From an uncultured Oscillospiraceae bacterium (GTDB lineage Bacteria; Bacillota; Clostridia; Oscillospirales; Oscillospiraceae): a stretch of 64,000 nt of DNA. Shown one piece after another: positions 16,387 through 25,171 of the stretch; within the stretch, counting starts at the first letter, position 1; the number at the start of each line of letters is the position of its first letter. Location of the stretch: positions 20,051-84,050 of the forward strand of contig CAJTYO010000007.1 of NCBI GenBank assembly GCA_910584045.1, written 5' to 3'. Made by a program: the position numbers and the translations under genes. A model generated the notes under the pieces. The model made no database searches. It saw only the letters and a list, made by a program, of their open reading frames with translations, and was not told the origin of the DNA.

Positions 16387-16956
16387 ATGTTTAATGGTTC
16401 CTATCTGAAACAGCTTCGAAAGAGCGGCCGCTATACGCTGGCCCGGCTCAGTGCGGAGACCGGCTATACGGCCAGCTTTCTCTCCCAGATCGAGCGCGGA
16501 CTGAAGGAGCCGTCCCTAACTGCGCTCCGGAAGCTTTCGGAAGCGCTGGGCGTCCCTGTTGCGTCCTTCCTCTCCGTGGAGGAATCTAATGCTTCCCAGA
16601 CGTCCCCCAATACCGGCGGCTGCTCTATTGTTCGAAAAAACGACCGTCCTGAGGTAGTCATTCCAGGGTTATCCACTCGATGCGAATTTGTCACGGAGCC
16701 CTCCTCCAGAGACGCAGGGCACTCGTTGCGGGGAATCGTCTATACTCTTCTTCCAGAAAGCGATGTTTCCGAGGGGCTGGTAAGCCACACCTACGACGAG
16801 TGTATCTATGTTCTCAGCGGCGAAGTCATGGTGCTGCTGGCGGATCAAGTGATCCACTTACAGGAAGGAGACTGCATCCATATCAGCGCCGCAACCAGAC
16901 ACAATTTCCGAAGCCGCGGCGCAGAGGGCAGCGTCCTCCTTTCGTTTAGCAGCTGA
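16387..16956 (+). CDS. XRE family regulator with C-terminal cupin domain
   Basis: 189 residues. Residues 5-60 are an HTH_3 domain (LKQLRKSGRYTLARLSAETGY, then FLSQIERGLKEPSLTALRKLSEALGV). Residues about 115-185 form a cupin_2 barrel (SHTYDECIYVLSGEVMVLL, HLQEGDCIHISAATRHNF). Proteins of this build are usually repressors of amine, amino-acid or peptide catabolic genes, with the cupin sensing a small ligand. It is divergent from the dipeptidase/Dpp operon across a 245-bp AT-rich region with two promoters and a tandem operator, so control of that operon is likely. It appears monocistronic. Confidence 0.9.
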   Translation: MFNGSYLKQLRKSGRYTLARLSAETGYTASFLSQIERGLKEPSLTALRKLSEALGVPVASFLSVEESNASQTSPNTGGCSIVRKNDRPEVVIPGLSTRCEFVTEPSSRDAGHSLRGIVYTLLPESDVSEGLVSHTYDECIYVLSGEVMVLLADQVIHLQEGDCIHISAATRHNFRSRGAEGSVLLSFSS

Positions 16957-17465
16957 AAAAATATCAAGGCCTCCGGCTAAGGCGGAGGCTAAAACAGATC
17001 CTACAGGGGTAGGGGACAAAAAACAGCAGTCTATGAGGAGATAGGGCCGCATTGCTGGTGAACATGTGAAAGCAGGGGGAGGAGCCTGCTGCGGGCGGCG
17101 CTTAATGAGGATCGCAGAACTGGCGCATTTTATAAAATAACTGTGAGGAGAATGATGTGATATCCGAACATGAGATATTTTGAGCTGTCCCAACACATCC
17201 CCTCCCAAACGGCGAAGCAGACCGCCTTAAGAGAGGGAAGCCCCACCCCACCCTCCATCTTTCTGACGGAGCTGTACCCATTTCCTAACCACCTGTTCAA
17301 AGTGAGGGAGACGTTCCCTACATCTTGATGGGCGCGGTGGTAATTGTCACGGCGGGCTGCTGTTCTTCTTTTACGGCAAACGGCGGAAAACGACCGAATA
17401 AACTCTTGCGGAGGGGCCCGGTTTCGGTTACAATAGAAAAGAATCCCCCAAGCGAGGTGACCGAG
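16957..17465. other. Intergenic region without a recognised gene
   Basis: No convincing ORF in 509 bp. A hairpin GCCTCCG (16969-16975) / CGGAGGC (16983-16989) follows the regulator; on the minus strand it runs into ATATTTTTTC, on the plus strand it lacks a T-tract. A GC-rich piece near 17080-17110 is unassigned. Confidence 0.5.
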
Positions 17466-18671
17466 ATGAAAAAAGAGTACAAGCCCCTGGGGCTGTACAT
17501 CCATATTCCTTTTTGCAAGAGCAAGTGCATCTACTGCGACTTCTACTCCCTGCCCGGCGCGGAGGAGCAGATGGACCGCTATGTCTCCGCTCTGTGCAGC
17601 CAGCTGTCGGAAATTTCCCGGCAGACCACCGCCCATCGAGTGGACACAGTCTACTTCGGCGGCGGAACACCGTCCCTTCTGGGGGAGAAGCGCCTGCGGC
17701 ACATTCTGAAAACCGTAGAGAAGCACTACCGCTTCGCCAAAAAGCCGGAGATCACCCTGGAGGTCAACCCGGACAGCGCCGGGGACTGGCGGACTCTGCG
17801 TCGGCTGCGGCGGGCGGGGTTCAACCGCCTCTCCCTGGGGGTCCAGTCTGCGGACGACGGACAGCTGAGACAGCTGGGCCGTCCCCACAGCTTCGCCCAG
17901 GCGGAGGAGGCCGTCGCCGCAGCCCGGCGGGCAAAGATCAAAAATCTCTCCCTGGACCTCATATACGGTCTGCCTGGTCAGACGCTGGAGAGCTGGCAGG
18001 ACACCGTGGAGCGGTCCGCCGCCCTGGGGGCAGAGCACCTTAGCTGCTACGGACTGAAGGTGGAGGACGGGACGCCCCTGTGGGATATGCAGGGGGATCT
18101 GGACCTTCCGGATGACGACATGCAGGCGGATATGTATCTGTGGACCGTGAATCGGCTGAAGGAGCTGGGATATCAGCAGTACGAGATATCCAACTTTGCC
18201 AAGCCGGGCTTCGAATCCCGGCACAACCTGAAATACTGGACCTTGGGAGAATATGCCGGCTTTGGACCCGGGGCTCACTCCGATTTGGGGGATGTGCGCT
18301 ATGCCTACGTGCGGGATCTGTCAGCCTACTGCGCGGGCGTGGAGAGCGAGGGGGATATCCTGTCGGAGAATGACCGCATCCCCGCCCGACAGCGGGATAT
18401 AGAGTACATTATGCTGGGCCTGCGCCTGTCCAAGGGTATTTCCCGGCATGAATTTGAGTACCGCTTCAGGCTGCCCTTCGGCCCGGTGCAGGTGGTGCTG
18501 GAGAGCTTTGAGCGGACTGGACACGCCTACCTGCGGGCCGGGCGGTGGCGGCTGACCCCAGAGGGCTTCCTGCTATCCAATCAGATTATCGGTCAGTGTC
18601 TGGAGGCGCTGGCCGGGGAGAAGATCCGCCGGGAGACCGCCGCGGCCAACCACGACTACCGGGTGGTCTAA
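17466..18671 (+). CDS. hemW: Radical SAM heme chaperone HemW
   Basis: About 401 residues from the ATG at 17466. The radical SAM motif CKSKCIYCDF (CX3CX2C plus the fourth HemW-type position) lies near residue 20, followed by VYFGGGTPSLL, LEVNPDS, RLSLGVQSADDGQLRQLGR and DLIYGLPGQTLESWQ. The C-terminal HemN_C part contains RHNLKYWTLGEYAGFGPGAHS. This is the HemW branch, which delivers heme to target proteins; it has no extra N-terminal segment of true HemN oxygen-independent coproporphyrinogen oxidases. The longer frame upstream to 17325 has no ribosome site. A strong terminator follows. Confidence 0.92.
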   Translation: MKKEYKPLGLYIHIPFCKSKCIYCDFYSLPGAEEQMDRYVSALCSQLSEISRQTTAHRVDTVYFGGGTPSLLGEKRLRHILKTVEKHYRFAKKPEITLEVNPDSAGDWRTLRRLRRAGFNRLSLGVQSADDGQLRQLGRPHSFAQAEEAVAAARRAKIKNLSLDLIYGLPGQTLESWQDTVERSAALGAEHLSCYGLKVEDGTPLWDMQGDLDLPDDDMQADMYLWTVNRLKELGYQQYEISNFAKPGFESRHNLKYWTLGEYAGFGPGAHSDLGDVRYAYVRDLSAYCAGVESEGDILSENDRIPARQRDIEYIMLGLRLSKGISRHEFEYRFRLPFGPVQVVLESFERTGHAYLRAGRWRLTPEGFLLSNQIIGQCLEALAGEKIRRETAAANHDYRVV

Positions 18672-18701
18672 CGGATAGGGGCCCGCATATATAAAACGCA
18701 G

Positions 18702-18757
18702 AACGGCCCGCCGGGGGTGCTCTTCTCCGGCGGGTCCGTTGTTTTGTGCTTTTTTTA
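18702..18757 (+). terminator. Terminator after hemW
   Basis: Stem AACGG-CCCGCCGG (18702-18715) with CCGGCGGG-TCCGTT (18727-18740), then GTTTTGTGCTTTTTTT. Confidence 0.85.
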
Positions 18758-18830
18758 AAAAAATATGAAAAAGAACTTATAACTTCAAAACAAAAACTAT
18801 TGCCGTTCCAGAATTTCTGTCCTTCCCAGT

Positions 18831-18856
18831 CCTAAGCCGCCATAGGCGGCCCACGG
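18831..18856. repeat. Dispersed 26-bp intergenic repeat, copy 2
   Basis: Starts CCTAAGCCGCCATAGGCGG; 25 of 26 bases equal the reverse complement of 7445-7470. It lies between the hemW terminator and the convergent deacetylase stop. Confidence 0.7.
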
Positions 18857-18940
18857 GTGACAGTATAGCCCTGCTAATTTGGGAGCAGCGACAGATGTCG
18901 CCGGACACGAAACGAGTCAAACAGGAGGGGCGCTATGTCC

Positions 18941-20275
18941 CTATCGATCCAGCATCTCCGCAACTAAGGAGAAGAATTCCCCGTGGGTGATCCGCTCCCA
19001 GCGGCCCAGGGGCGGCGTACGGCCCAGACGGGTGGAGCAGAGCTGCGCTGCCTCCACCGGCGACACCGGCGCGTCGGGCCGGAAGGAGCCGTTGACCGCA
19101 TACATAGCCCCCGTTTCCGCCGCCTGAGCAGCGGCGGCGGCATAGGGGTCCCGGGGGGCCATATCCCGAAAGGGGGCGCGGCCGGAGCGTATCAGATCGA
19201 TCCGCCGCCGCACCGTCTCCCGGCCGAAGGCCATCATAGCCAGCGCTCCGCGGGTGAGGACTGTGCCGGGGCGCAGCGTATTGTCCTGAAAGGCCACGCA
19301 CCAGCCCAAGCCCAGCAGCCGCCGGGCCGCCCGCCCCGCCCCGCTGCTCAGCGTCACGTCCCGGAAAGGGGCGCGGTCCAAAAGTTCCGAGGCCGTGACC
19401 ACACGGTAGCCGTGGTCTGTCAGCAGACGCAGCTGCTTCTCCAGCGCGCCTGCCACCGGGGTGCGCCGGGCTCGATTAAAACCGTCCTTTTGCAGAATAA
19501 TCTGCCCCCGGAGGGCATTGGGGTCCTCCAGCAGCAGCCGCTCCAATGGTTGCCAGGCGGCCTCCACCTCTTCCTCGTAGCAGGACAAGGCCGCCGGCCC
19601 CCTTCCGTCAAAGCTGGCCGCCAGATATTGATAGCCCATAAGGGCGTAGACATCCAGACTGGTGAGGCCTCCCTTCAGCGTGTCCACGCAGTGGGGCGGA
19701 CGGCTCAGGCGCATGGGGTAGCCCCAGCCCTCCTCCATGGTGCGGTGCAGCCGCCGCAGGTCCGCCACCACCGCCTCCAGGTCCGGCAGGTTGCGCCGCT
19801 GGCCGTGAATCAGAGGACTCCAGCCGAAGAGAACGTGGGAATAGGAGTGGTTGGCCAGCTCGTGTCCCCCTGCCAGAAGACGGGAGATCAGCTCCGGACA
19901 GTTGGCCGCGCCGCCCAAGCGGTCCTGGTTGAAGTCCGGGTAGTGGTCATAGGCCGTGCCATTCCAGGAGGCCGTGCCGGTCCGCCCCGTCCGGTCCGGA
20001 TAGCTGCCAGAGGTGTCGCCCACCACGTTGAAGGTCCCCTTGGCGCCGTATCGCTCCAGGGTTTCGGCCAGCGCCAGGGTCAGGGGCTTGCCTCGAAAAT
20101 GGTCCGGACAGGCCGGCAGGGCACAGGGGCCGTCGTCAAAGGTCATGGCGCAGATCCGCTCCTCCACCGCCACCTGCTCGATGCGGCGCACGGGGGAGAG
20201 CCACACGGGCTTTTCCCGCCGCTGCCAGCGGCGGTCCTTTTCGGCGGCGCGTTTGGACTTTTCAGCAAAAGGCAT
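18941..20275 (-). CDS. Polysaccharide deacetylase family protein
   Basis: About 444 residues from the ATG at 20275, which has AGGAGGG upstream (an ATG at 20296 would place the ribosome site inside the gene). NodB-type motifs are MTFDDGPC (about residue 44), HELANHSYSH (metal-binding histidines, about 148) and RLSRPPHCVDTL. There are large insertions between motifs, and the C-terminal 150 residues contain two weak SLH-like units (GLGWCVAFQDNTLRPGTVLTRGALAMMAF and YAVNGSFRPDAPVSPVEAAQL). A basic N-terminus has no clear signal peptide. It probably removes acyl groups from cell-wall or other polysaccharide. The SLH-like tail is a weak call. Confidence 0.85.
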   Translation of the reverse strand: MPFAEKSKRAAEKDRRWQRREKPVWLSPVRRIEQVAVEERICAMTFDDGPCALPACPDHFRGKPLTLALAETLERYGAKGTFNVVGDTSGSYPDRTGRTGTASWNGTAYDHYPDFNQDRLGGAANCPELISRLLAGGHELANHSYSHVLFGWSPLIHGQRRNLPDLEAVVADLRRLHRTMEEGWGYPMRLSRPPHCVDTLKGGLTSLDVYALMGYQYLAASFDGRGPAALSCYEEEVEAAWQPLERLLLEDPNALRGQIILQKDGFNRARRTPVAGALEKQLRLLTDHGYRVVTASELLDRAPFRDVTLSSGAGRAARRLLGLGWCVAFQDNTLRPGTVLTRGALAMMAFGRETVRRRIDLIRSGRAPFRDMAPRDPYAAAAAQAAETGAMYAVNGSFRPDAPVSPVEAAQLCSTRLGRTPPLGRWERITHGEFFSLVAEMLDR

Positions 20276-20604
20276 GGAGAGCCCTCCTGTACGCACATAT
20301 TTTTACGAGACGCTCTGCGAGTGTAGCTTTCCATTCCTAGTATACTACATTTTTCCCGGCGGAACAAGACAGGCCGACGGATAGAAGCGTAAAAAATACT
20401 GCCGAAAATGGAAGAAATTTAAAATCGGTGCATCTCACAAATCTTACCGTCCTGCCTGCGGGCTTTTTGTCATTGCTGCGCCTGCGCTATGTGGGGCCGC
20501 CAAAGGGAAATGGGTTTGTCCTTGAATTGAAGACAAATCCTTGTACAGGGGGAGCGCTGGGAAAAGCCGGAGAAATTTTTAGCCCCGCCGCAAAAACTTT
20601 CTGC

Positions 20605-20633
20605 TTGACAAACAAACCATATGGCTGTAAGAT
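20605..20633 (+). promoter_or_regulatory. Promoter of the asnB T-box transcript
   Basis: Consensus TTGACA (20605-20610), 17-bp spacer, TAAGAT (20628-20633); transcription start near 20640, just ahead of the T-box Stem I. Confidence 0.8.
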
Positions 20634-20654
20634 ACGCCCATCTTAAACAAAGCC

Positions 20655-20935
20655 AGCGGCGATGATGGAGAGAAGTAGCCAGGAACAAAACCTTCAGTGA
20701 GCGGGGAGCAGTGGGAACCCCGCGGCGGACTCCTCGTGAATAACACTCCGTAGCCTCAACCCGAACGGCCGGCGGTCCAGTAGGGAAGACGGGAACGGCC
20801 CGTTACAGCCGTCAGGCTTACAGAGACCGGCTCCCCGGCCTCCCGAGCTGAAGTGACCGCAGCAGCGGTAAGTTAGGTGGCACCACGGATTCCGGCGATT
20901 CGTCCTAAAATTTTTATTTTAGAGACGCCGGTTCA
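20655..20935 (+). promoter_or_regulatory. T-box riboswitch, asparagine type
   Basis: A T-box leader directly before asnB. The T-box core TTAGG-TGGCACC-ACG lies at 20873-20887 and pairs with CGT-CCTAA (20901-20908 region) to form the antiterminator. The competing hairpin CCTAAAAT...ATTTTAG with flanking CCGGCG/CGCCGG spans about 20892-20931. In Stem I the sequence GTGAATAACACTCC puts codon AAC (Asn) at 20742-20744 in the specifier position. The TGGC bulge (20878-20881) has C opposite the tRNA discriminator, matching the G73 of tRNA-Asn. Uncharged tRNA-Asn should turn asnB on. The alternative hairpin is not followed by a U-run. Confidence 0.88.
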
Positions 20936-20951
20936 TTCGGAGGTGCTTTTT

Positions 20952-22535
20952 ATGTGTTCAATCATGGGTTATACGGGCAGGGATATTCTCTTGCCGGAGC
21001 TAGAGCGGGCTTTTGCCGCTACCAAATGCCGGGGGCCTGACGACAGCCGGACGCTGGCGCTCCCCTCCGGGGCACTGCTGTTCCACCGTCTAACCATCAT
21101 GGGAGTCCACCCAGAGGGGATGCAGCCCTTCGCCGCACCCGATGGCAGCGCCGTGGTGTGTAACGGGGAGCTGTACGGTTTCCGAAAGCTGAAACGGGAG
21201 CTGGAGGCCCGGGGGCACGTCTTTGCCGGCGGGTCCGACTGTGAGCTGCTGCTGCCGCTGTGGCGGGAGCGGGGGACGGCGATGTTCGGTGAGCTGGACG
21301 CGGAATTCGCCATGGTGCTGTACGACGGGCCGTCGGACAGTTTTGTGGCCGCCCGGGACCCCATCGGCATCCGGCCTTTGTACTACGGGTACAGCGGGAG
21401 CGGGTGTATTCTCTTCGCCAGCGAGCCCCGGAGCCTGCTGGGACTGACGGACAGGATCGTGCCCTTCCCCCCTGGGCACTACTACAAGGACGGGCAGTTT
21501 ATCCGCTACCGGGATATGGCGAAGGTGGAGAAAGTCTGTGAGGACGATCTGGAGACGGTGTGCACCAACATTCGTAAGAAGCTGATCTTGGGCGTGGAGA
21601 AGCGTCTGGACGCAGACGTGCCAGTGGGGTTCCTCCTCTCCGGTGGGCTGGATAGCTCCCTGGTGTGCGCCATTGCGGCCCAGCTGTTGGGGCGGCCCAT
21701 CAAGACCTACGCCGTGGGCATGAGCACTGATGCCATCGACCTCAAGTACGCCCGTCAGGCGGCGGACTATATCGGCAGCGACCACCACGAAATTTATATT
21801 ACAGAGCGGGATGTACTGGACACGCTGGACGAATTGATTTATACTTTAGGTACCTATGACATCACCACCATCCGGGCCAGCATGGGGATGTACCTGCTGT
21901 GCCGTGCCATCCATGAGCAGGGGGAGGTGCGGGTGCTGCTGACCGGGGAGATCAGCGACGAGCTGTTCGGCTATAAGTACACCGACTTCGCCCCCTCGCC
22001 CCAGGCATTCCAGGCCGAGAGCGAGAAACGGGTCCGAGAGCTCCACATGTATGACGTTCTCCGGGCAGACCGGTGCATCTCCGCCAACAGCCTGGAGGCC
22101 CGGGTGCCATTTGGGGACCTGGATTTTGTACAGTACGTAATGAGCATCAAACCGGCGATGAAGGTCAACGTCTACGGTAAGGGCAAGTATCTGCTGCGCC
22201 GCGCCTTTGAGGGAGACTATCTGCCCCCGGTCATCCTCCAGCGGGAGAAAGCGGCGTTCTCTGACGCGGTGGGGCACAGCCTGGCGGACAACCTGAAGGC
22301 CTGTGCCGGGAGGACTTACGGGAATGGCTGGGAGGCAATCGCGGAGAAGTACGCCTACCATGCCAGACCCTTTACCAAAGAGTCCCTGCTGTACCGGGAG
22401 ATTTTTGAAAAGCACTACCCCGGTCAGGCGGAGATGGTGGCGGATTTCTGGATGCCTAACCGGGCATGGGCGGGCTGCGACGTGAGAGATCCCAGCGCCC
22501 GGGTGCTGAGCAACTACGGCGCGTCGGGGGAGTAG
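20952..22535 (+). CDS. asnB: Asparagine synthase (glutamine-hydrolysing)
   Basis: 527 residues. The start at 20952 gives MCSIMGY, exposing the catalytic Cys2 of the class II glutaminase domain, and has GGAGG upstream. The N-terminal domain shows CRGPDDSRTLAL, LLFHRLTIMG and VVCNGELYGF. The synthetase domain has the pyrophosphate loop LLSGGLDSSLVCAIAA near residue 225 and GEISDELFGYKYT. It makes asparagine from aspartate, ATP and glutamine nitrogen. It is preceded by an Asn-type T-box, so it is induced when asparagine is short, and is followed 68 bp later by glutamine synthetase, its nitrogen donor source. Confidence 0.96.
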   Translation: MCSIMGYTGRDILLPELERAFAATKCRGPDDSRTLALPSGALLFHRLTIMGVHPEGMQPFAAPDGSAVVCNGELYGFRKLKRELEARGHVFAGGSDCELLLPLWRERGTAMFGELDAEFAMVLYDGPSDSFVAARDPIGIRPLYYGYSGSGCILFASEPRSLLGLTDRIVPFPPGHYYKDGQFIRYRDMAKVEKVCEDDLETVCTNIRKKLILGVEKRLDADVPVGFLLSGGLDSSLVCAIAAQLLGRPIKTYAVGMSTDAIDLKYARQAADYIGSDHHEIYITERDVLDTLDELIYTLGTYDITTIRASMGMYLLCRAIHEQGEVRVLLTGEISDELFGYKYTDFAPSPQAFQAESEKRVRELHMYDVLRADRCISANSLEARVPFGDLDFVQYVMSIKPAMKVNVYGKGKYLLRRAFEGDYLPPVILQREKAAFSDAVGHSLADNLKACAGRTYGNGWEAIAEKYAYHARPFTKESLLYREIFEKHYPGQAEMVADFWMPNRAWAGCDVRDPSARVLSNYGASGE

Positions 22536-22603
22536 GCCCCTAACCGCGTTCCCCTATGGCAATTCACCTGCGGCGCACACCGCCGCTCTCAGAAAGGAGC
22601 TTT

Positions 22604-24703
22604 ATGATGGGTAAGGAAAAAGTAACGGAACTGTTCGGCAGCATGGTGTTCAATGAAAACGTGATGAAACAGCGCCTTTCCGCCACCTGTTACCGGGCGT
22701 GGAAAAAGTGCGTGAACGAGGGCACGCCCCTCTCCCTGGAGACCGCCCACGAGATGGCGGCAGAGATGAAAAACTGGGCTATGGACCGCGGGGCCACCCA
22801 CTACACCCACTGGTTCCAGCCTATGACCGGCGTCACTGCCGAGAAACACGACAGCTTCATCACCCCCGAGAGCCCCAGCCAGGTGCTCATGGGCTTCTCC
22901 GGCAAGGAGCTTGTCCGGGGGGAGCCGGACGCCTCCTCCTTCCCCTCCGGGGGCCTGCGGGCCACCTTCGAGGCCCGGGGCTACACCGCCTGGGACCCCA
23001 CTGCCTTTGCCTTTATTAAGGACGGCAGCCTCTGCATCCCCACCATTTTTTGTTCCTACAGCGGGCAGTCCCTGGACAAGAAGACTCCCCTGATGCGCTC
23101 TATGGATGAGCTCAGCCGTCAGGCGCTGCGGGTGCTGAAGCTGTTCGGTGACACGGACGTGAAGAAGGTCATCAGCCAGGTGGGCGCGGAGCAGGAGTAT
23201 TTCCTGATCGACAAGGACGTGTGCAACCAGCGGGAGGACCTGATCCTAACCGGACGGACGCTCTTCGGGGCCAAGCCCCCCAAGGGGCAGGAGCTGGAGG
23301 ACCACTACTTCGGTACTATCAAGCCCCGGGTGGCCGCCTATATGCGGGAGCTGGACGAGGAGCTGTGGAAGCTGGGCATCCTGGCCAAGACCAAACACAA
23401 CGAGGTGGCCCCCGCCCAGCACGAGCTGGCCCCCATCTATGCGGACGCCAACACCGCCTGCGACCACAACCAGCTCACCATGGAGATTATGAAGAAAGTG
23501 GCGGGGCGGCACAATATGGTCTGCCTTCTCCATGAGAAGCCCTTTGCCGGGGTCAATGGTTCCGGCAAACACGACAACTGGTCCCTCTCCACCGACACGG
23601 GGCACAACCTCTTCAAGCCAGGCTCTACTCCCAGCCAAAACGCCCGATTTCTGCTGTTTCTTGCGGCGTTCATCAAAGGTGTGGACGAGTATCAGGACCT
23701 GCTGCGCTGCTCGGTGGCCAACCCGGGCAATGACCACCGTCTGGGAGCCCAGGAGGCCCCTCCGTCCGTTATCTCCGTATTCCTGGGCGACGAGCTGACC
23801 GCCATTGTGGACGCCATCATCCACGGAACCAAATACGTGGACCAGCGGATGAAGAGCATCTCCATTGGCGTGGACGCGCTCCCCCCCATCCCCCAGGACA
23901 CCACCGACCGCAACCGCACCTCCCCCCTGGCCTTCACCGGCAACAAGTTTGAGTTCCGTATGTTGGGCTCCAGCCAATCCATCACCGGGCCCAACGTGGC
24001 GTTGAACACCATCATGGCCGAGGAGCTCAGCCAGTTCGCCGACGAGTTGGAGGGGGCTTCCGACTTTAATACCGCCCTTCACGACCTGGTCCAGCGGGCC
24101 TTCATCGAACACCAGCGGATTATCTTCAACGGCAACGGCTACGAGGAGGCCTGGGTGGACGAGGCCAAGAAACGGGGCCTGAGCAACCTGACCTGTACCG
24201 CCGACGCGCTGAAGACCTATGTTCAGCCCAAGCATGTGGAACTCTTCAGCAAGCACCACGTCTTCACCGAGGAGGAGCTGCGGGCCCGGAATGAGATCCA
24301 CCTGGAGAACTACTGCGAGGTGGTAGGTATTGAAGCCCGCACCATGATCGACATGGTCAAGCGGAGCATCTTCCCCGCCGTATGCGCCTTCTCCGGAGCC
24401 ACCGCCTCCGGGGTAGCGGCCAAGAAGGCCGTGCTGGCGGACTTGGACTGCACCGACGAGGAGGAGCTCCTGCGCCACCTCAGCAGTTTGTCCGCTGAGA
24501 TGATGCGGCAGTGCAGGGCGTTGGAGGAGGCCATGGCTGCATCCAAGGGCAAGGATGCCTACGAGGCCGCACGGTATTACCGCTACACCGTGTTCGACCT
24601 CATGGGGAAGCTCCGCGCCGCCGTGGACGAGCTGGAAACCATTACCGCCCGGGAGGCGTGGCCCTATCCCAGTTACACCGAGCTGCTGTTTTCCGTGAAA
24701 TAA
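22604..24703 (+). CDS. glnN: Glutamine synthetase type III
   Basis: About 699 residues, the length of GSIII rather than the 440-470 of GSI. The start is the ATG at 22604 after AAAGGAG. Motifs include THYTHWFQPMTG, EKHDSF, PSQVLMGFSGKELVRGEPDASSFPSGGLRATFEARGYTAWDP (GSIII N-terminal domain), then AEQEYFLID, HNEVAPAQHELAPIY, the catalytic NGSGKHDNWS and KFEFRMLGSSQS. It condenses ammonia and glutamate to glutamine. It has no obvious promoter of its own in the 68-bp gap, so it probably shares the T-box transcript with asnB. Confidence 0.96.
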   Translation: MMGKEKVTELFGSMVFNENVMKQRLSATCYRAWKKCVNEGTPLSLETAHEMAAEMKNWAMDRGATHYTHWFQPMTGVTAEKHDSFITPESPSQVLMGFSGKELVRGEPDASSFPSGGLRATFEARGYTAWDPTAFAFIKDGSLCIPTIFCSYSGQSLDKKTPLMRSMDELSRQALRVLKLFGDTDVKKVISQVGAEQEYFLIDKDVCNQREDLILTGRTLFGAKPPKGQELEDHYFGTIKPRVAAYMRELDEELWKLGILAKTKHNEVAPAQHELAPIYADANTACDHNQLTMEIMKKVAGRHNMVCLLHEKPFAGVNGSGKHDNWSLSTDTGHNLFKPGSTPSQNARFLLFLAAFIKGVDEYQDLLRCSVANPGNDHRLGAQEAPPSVISVFLGDELTAIVDAIIHGTKYVDQRMKSISIGVDALPPIPQDTTDRNRTSPLAFTGNKFEFRMLGSSQSITGPNVALNTIMAEELSQFADELEGASDFNTALHDLVQRAFIEHQRIIFNGNGYEEAWVDEAKKRGLSNLTCTADALKTYVQPKHVELFSKHHVFTEEELRARNEIHLENYCEVVGIEARTMIDMVKRSIFPAVCAFSGATASGVAAKKAVLADLDCTDEEELLRHLSSLSAEMMRQCRALEEAMAASKGKDAYEAARYYRYTVFDLMGKLRAAVDELETITAREAWPYPSYTELLFSVK

Positions 24704-24765
24704 ACACCGGTTCGGCGGTATTTGCGTCGAAAAAGCACTTTGCATGTCACATCCAGACCAGCCCA

Positions 24766-24801
24766 TTTCTATATCGTAATCAAACGAACACGATATAGAA
24801 A
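24766..24801. repeat. 12-bp inverted repeat downstream of glnN
   Basis: Perfect arms TTTCTATATCGT (24766-24777) and ACGATATAGAAA (24790-24801) with a 12-nt loop. There is no T-tract on the plus strand. It could be a weak terminator, an operator or an element end. Confidence 0.5.
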
Positions 24802-24849
24802 AATGACTTGTGCAAAAAGTAAAACCGTTGTGACACAAGCCCTGCCCGT

Positions 24850-25069
24850 ATAAGGACGACAACCAAATAATCGTTTCTCTCCATTGTATCTTGTGATTAT
24901 TTTTGTGTATGTTTTGCGTGTATCTTTTTATCCACACAAGGTTGGAAAATGCGCTGCCTCTATCAGCTTTTTGAACAGGTGAGCATACAAAAGCAATTCG
25001 TACAGCTTCTTTTCGTCTGACTCTGCGGAGGGGAGCCTCTATAGAATGCTGGTTCAGGATCGTTGTCAC
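24850..25069 (-). pseudogene. Possible decayed serine recombinase N-terminus
   Basis: A minus-strand frame starting at 25069 reads MTTILNQHS..., then RRKEAVRIAFVCS and AFSNLVWIKRYTQNIHKN. The pattern resembles the opening of large serine recombinases (VRVAAYCRVSTD...Q..SFE.QV..YT..I..N), but the catalytic Ser context is lost and the frame then runs antisense through glnN. I treat it as a relic at best. The region is AT-richer than its neighbours. The rest of the 24704-25171 gap holds only the inverted repeat and the leader of the kinase gene. Confidence 0.25.
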
Positions 25070-25171
25070 ATCAGTTTTGCGATTTGCATTCCGGCAATGC
25101 CAACAATAGGGGTGACAAACGCCTGATTTTGTGGTAAACTAAATGACCAAGAGAGGAGGCGGCGGAAATCG

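Noticed and set aside
24766..24801. Rho-independent terminator for glnN
   Set aside because: The hairpin is AT-rich and followed by AAATG on the plus strand, so it is listed only as an inverted repeat.
23246..25069. 607-residue minus-strand ORF through glnN
   Set aside because: Only its first 70 residues lie outside glnN; the rest is antisense shadow. The first part is kept as a doubtful recombinase relic.
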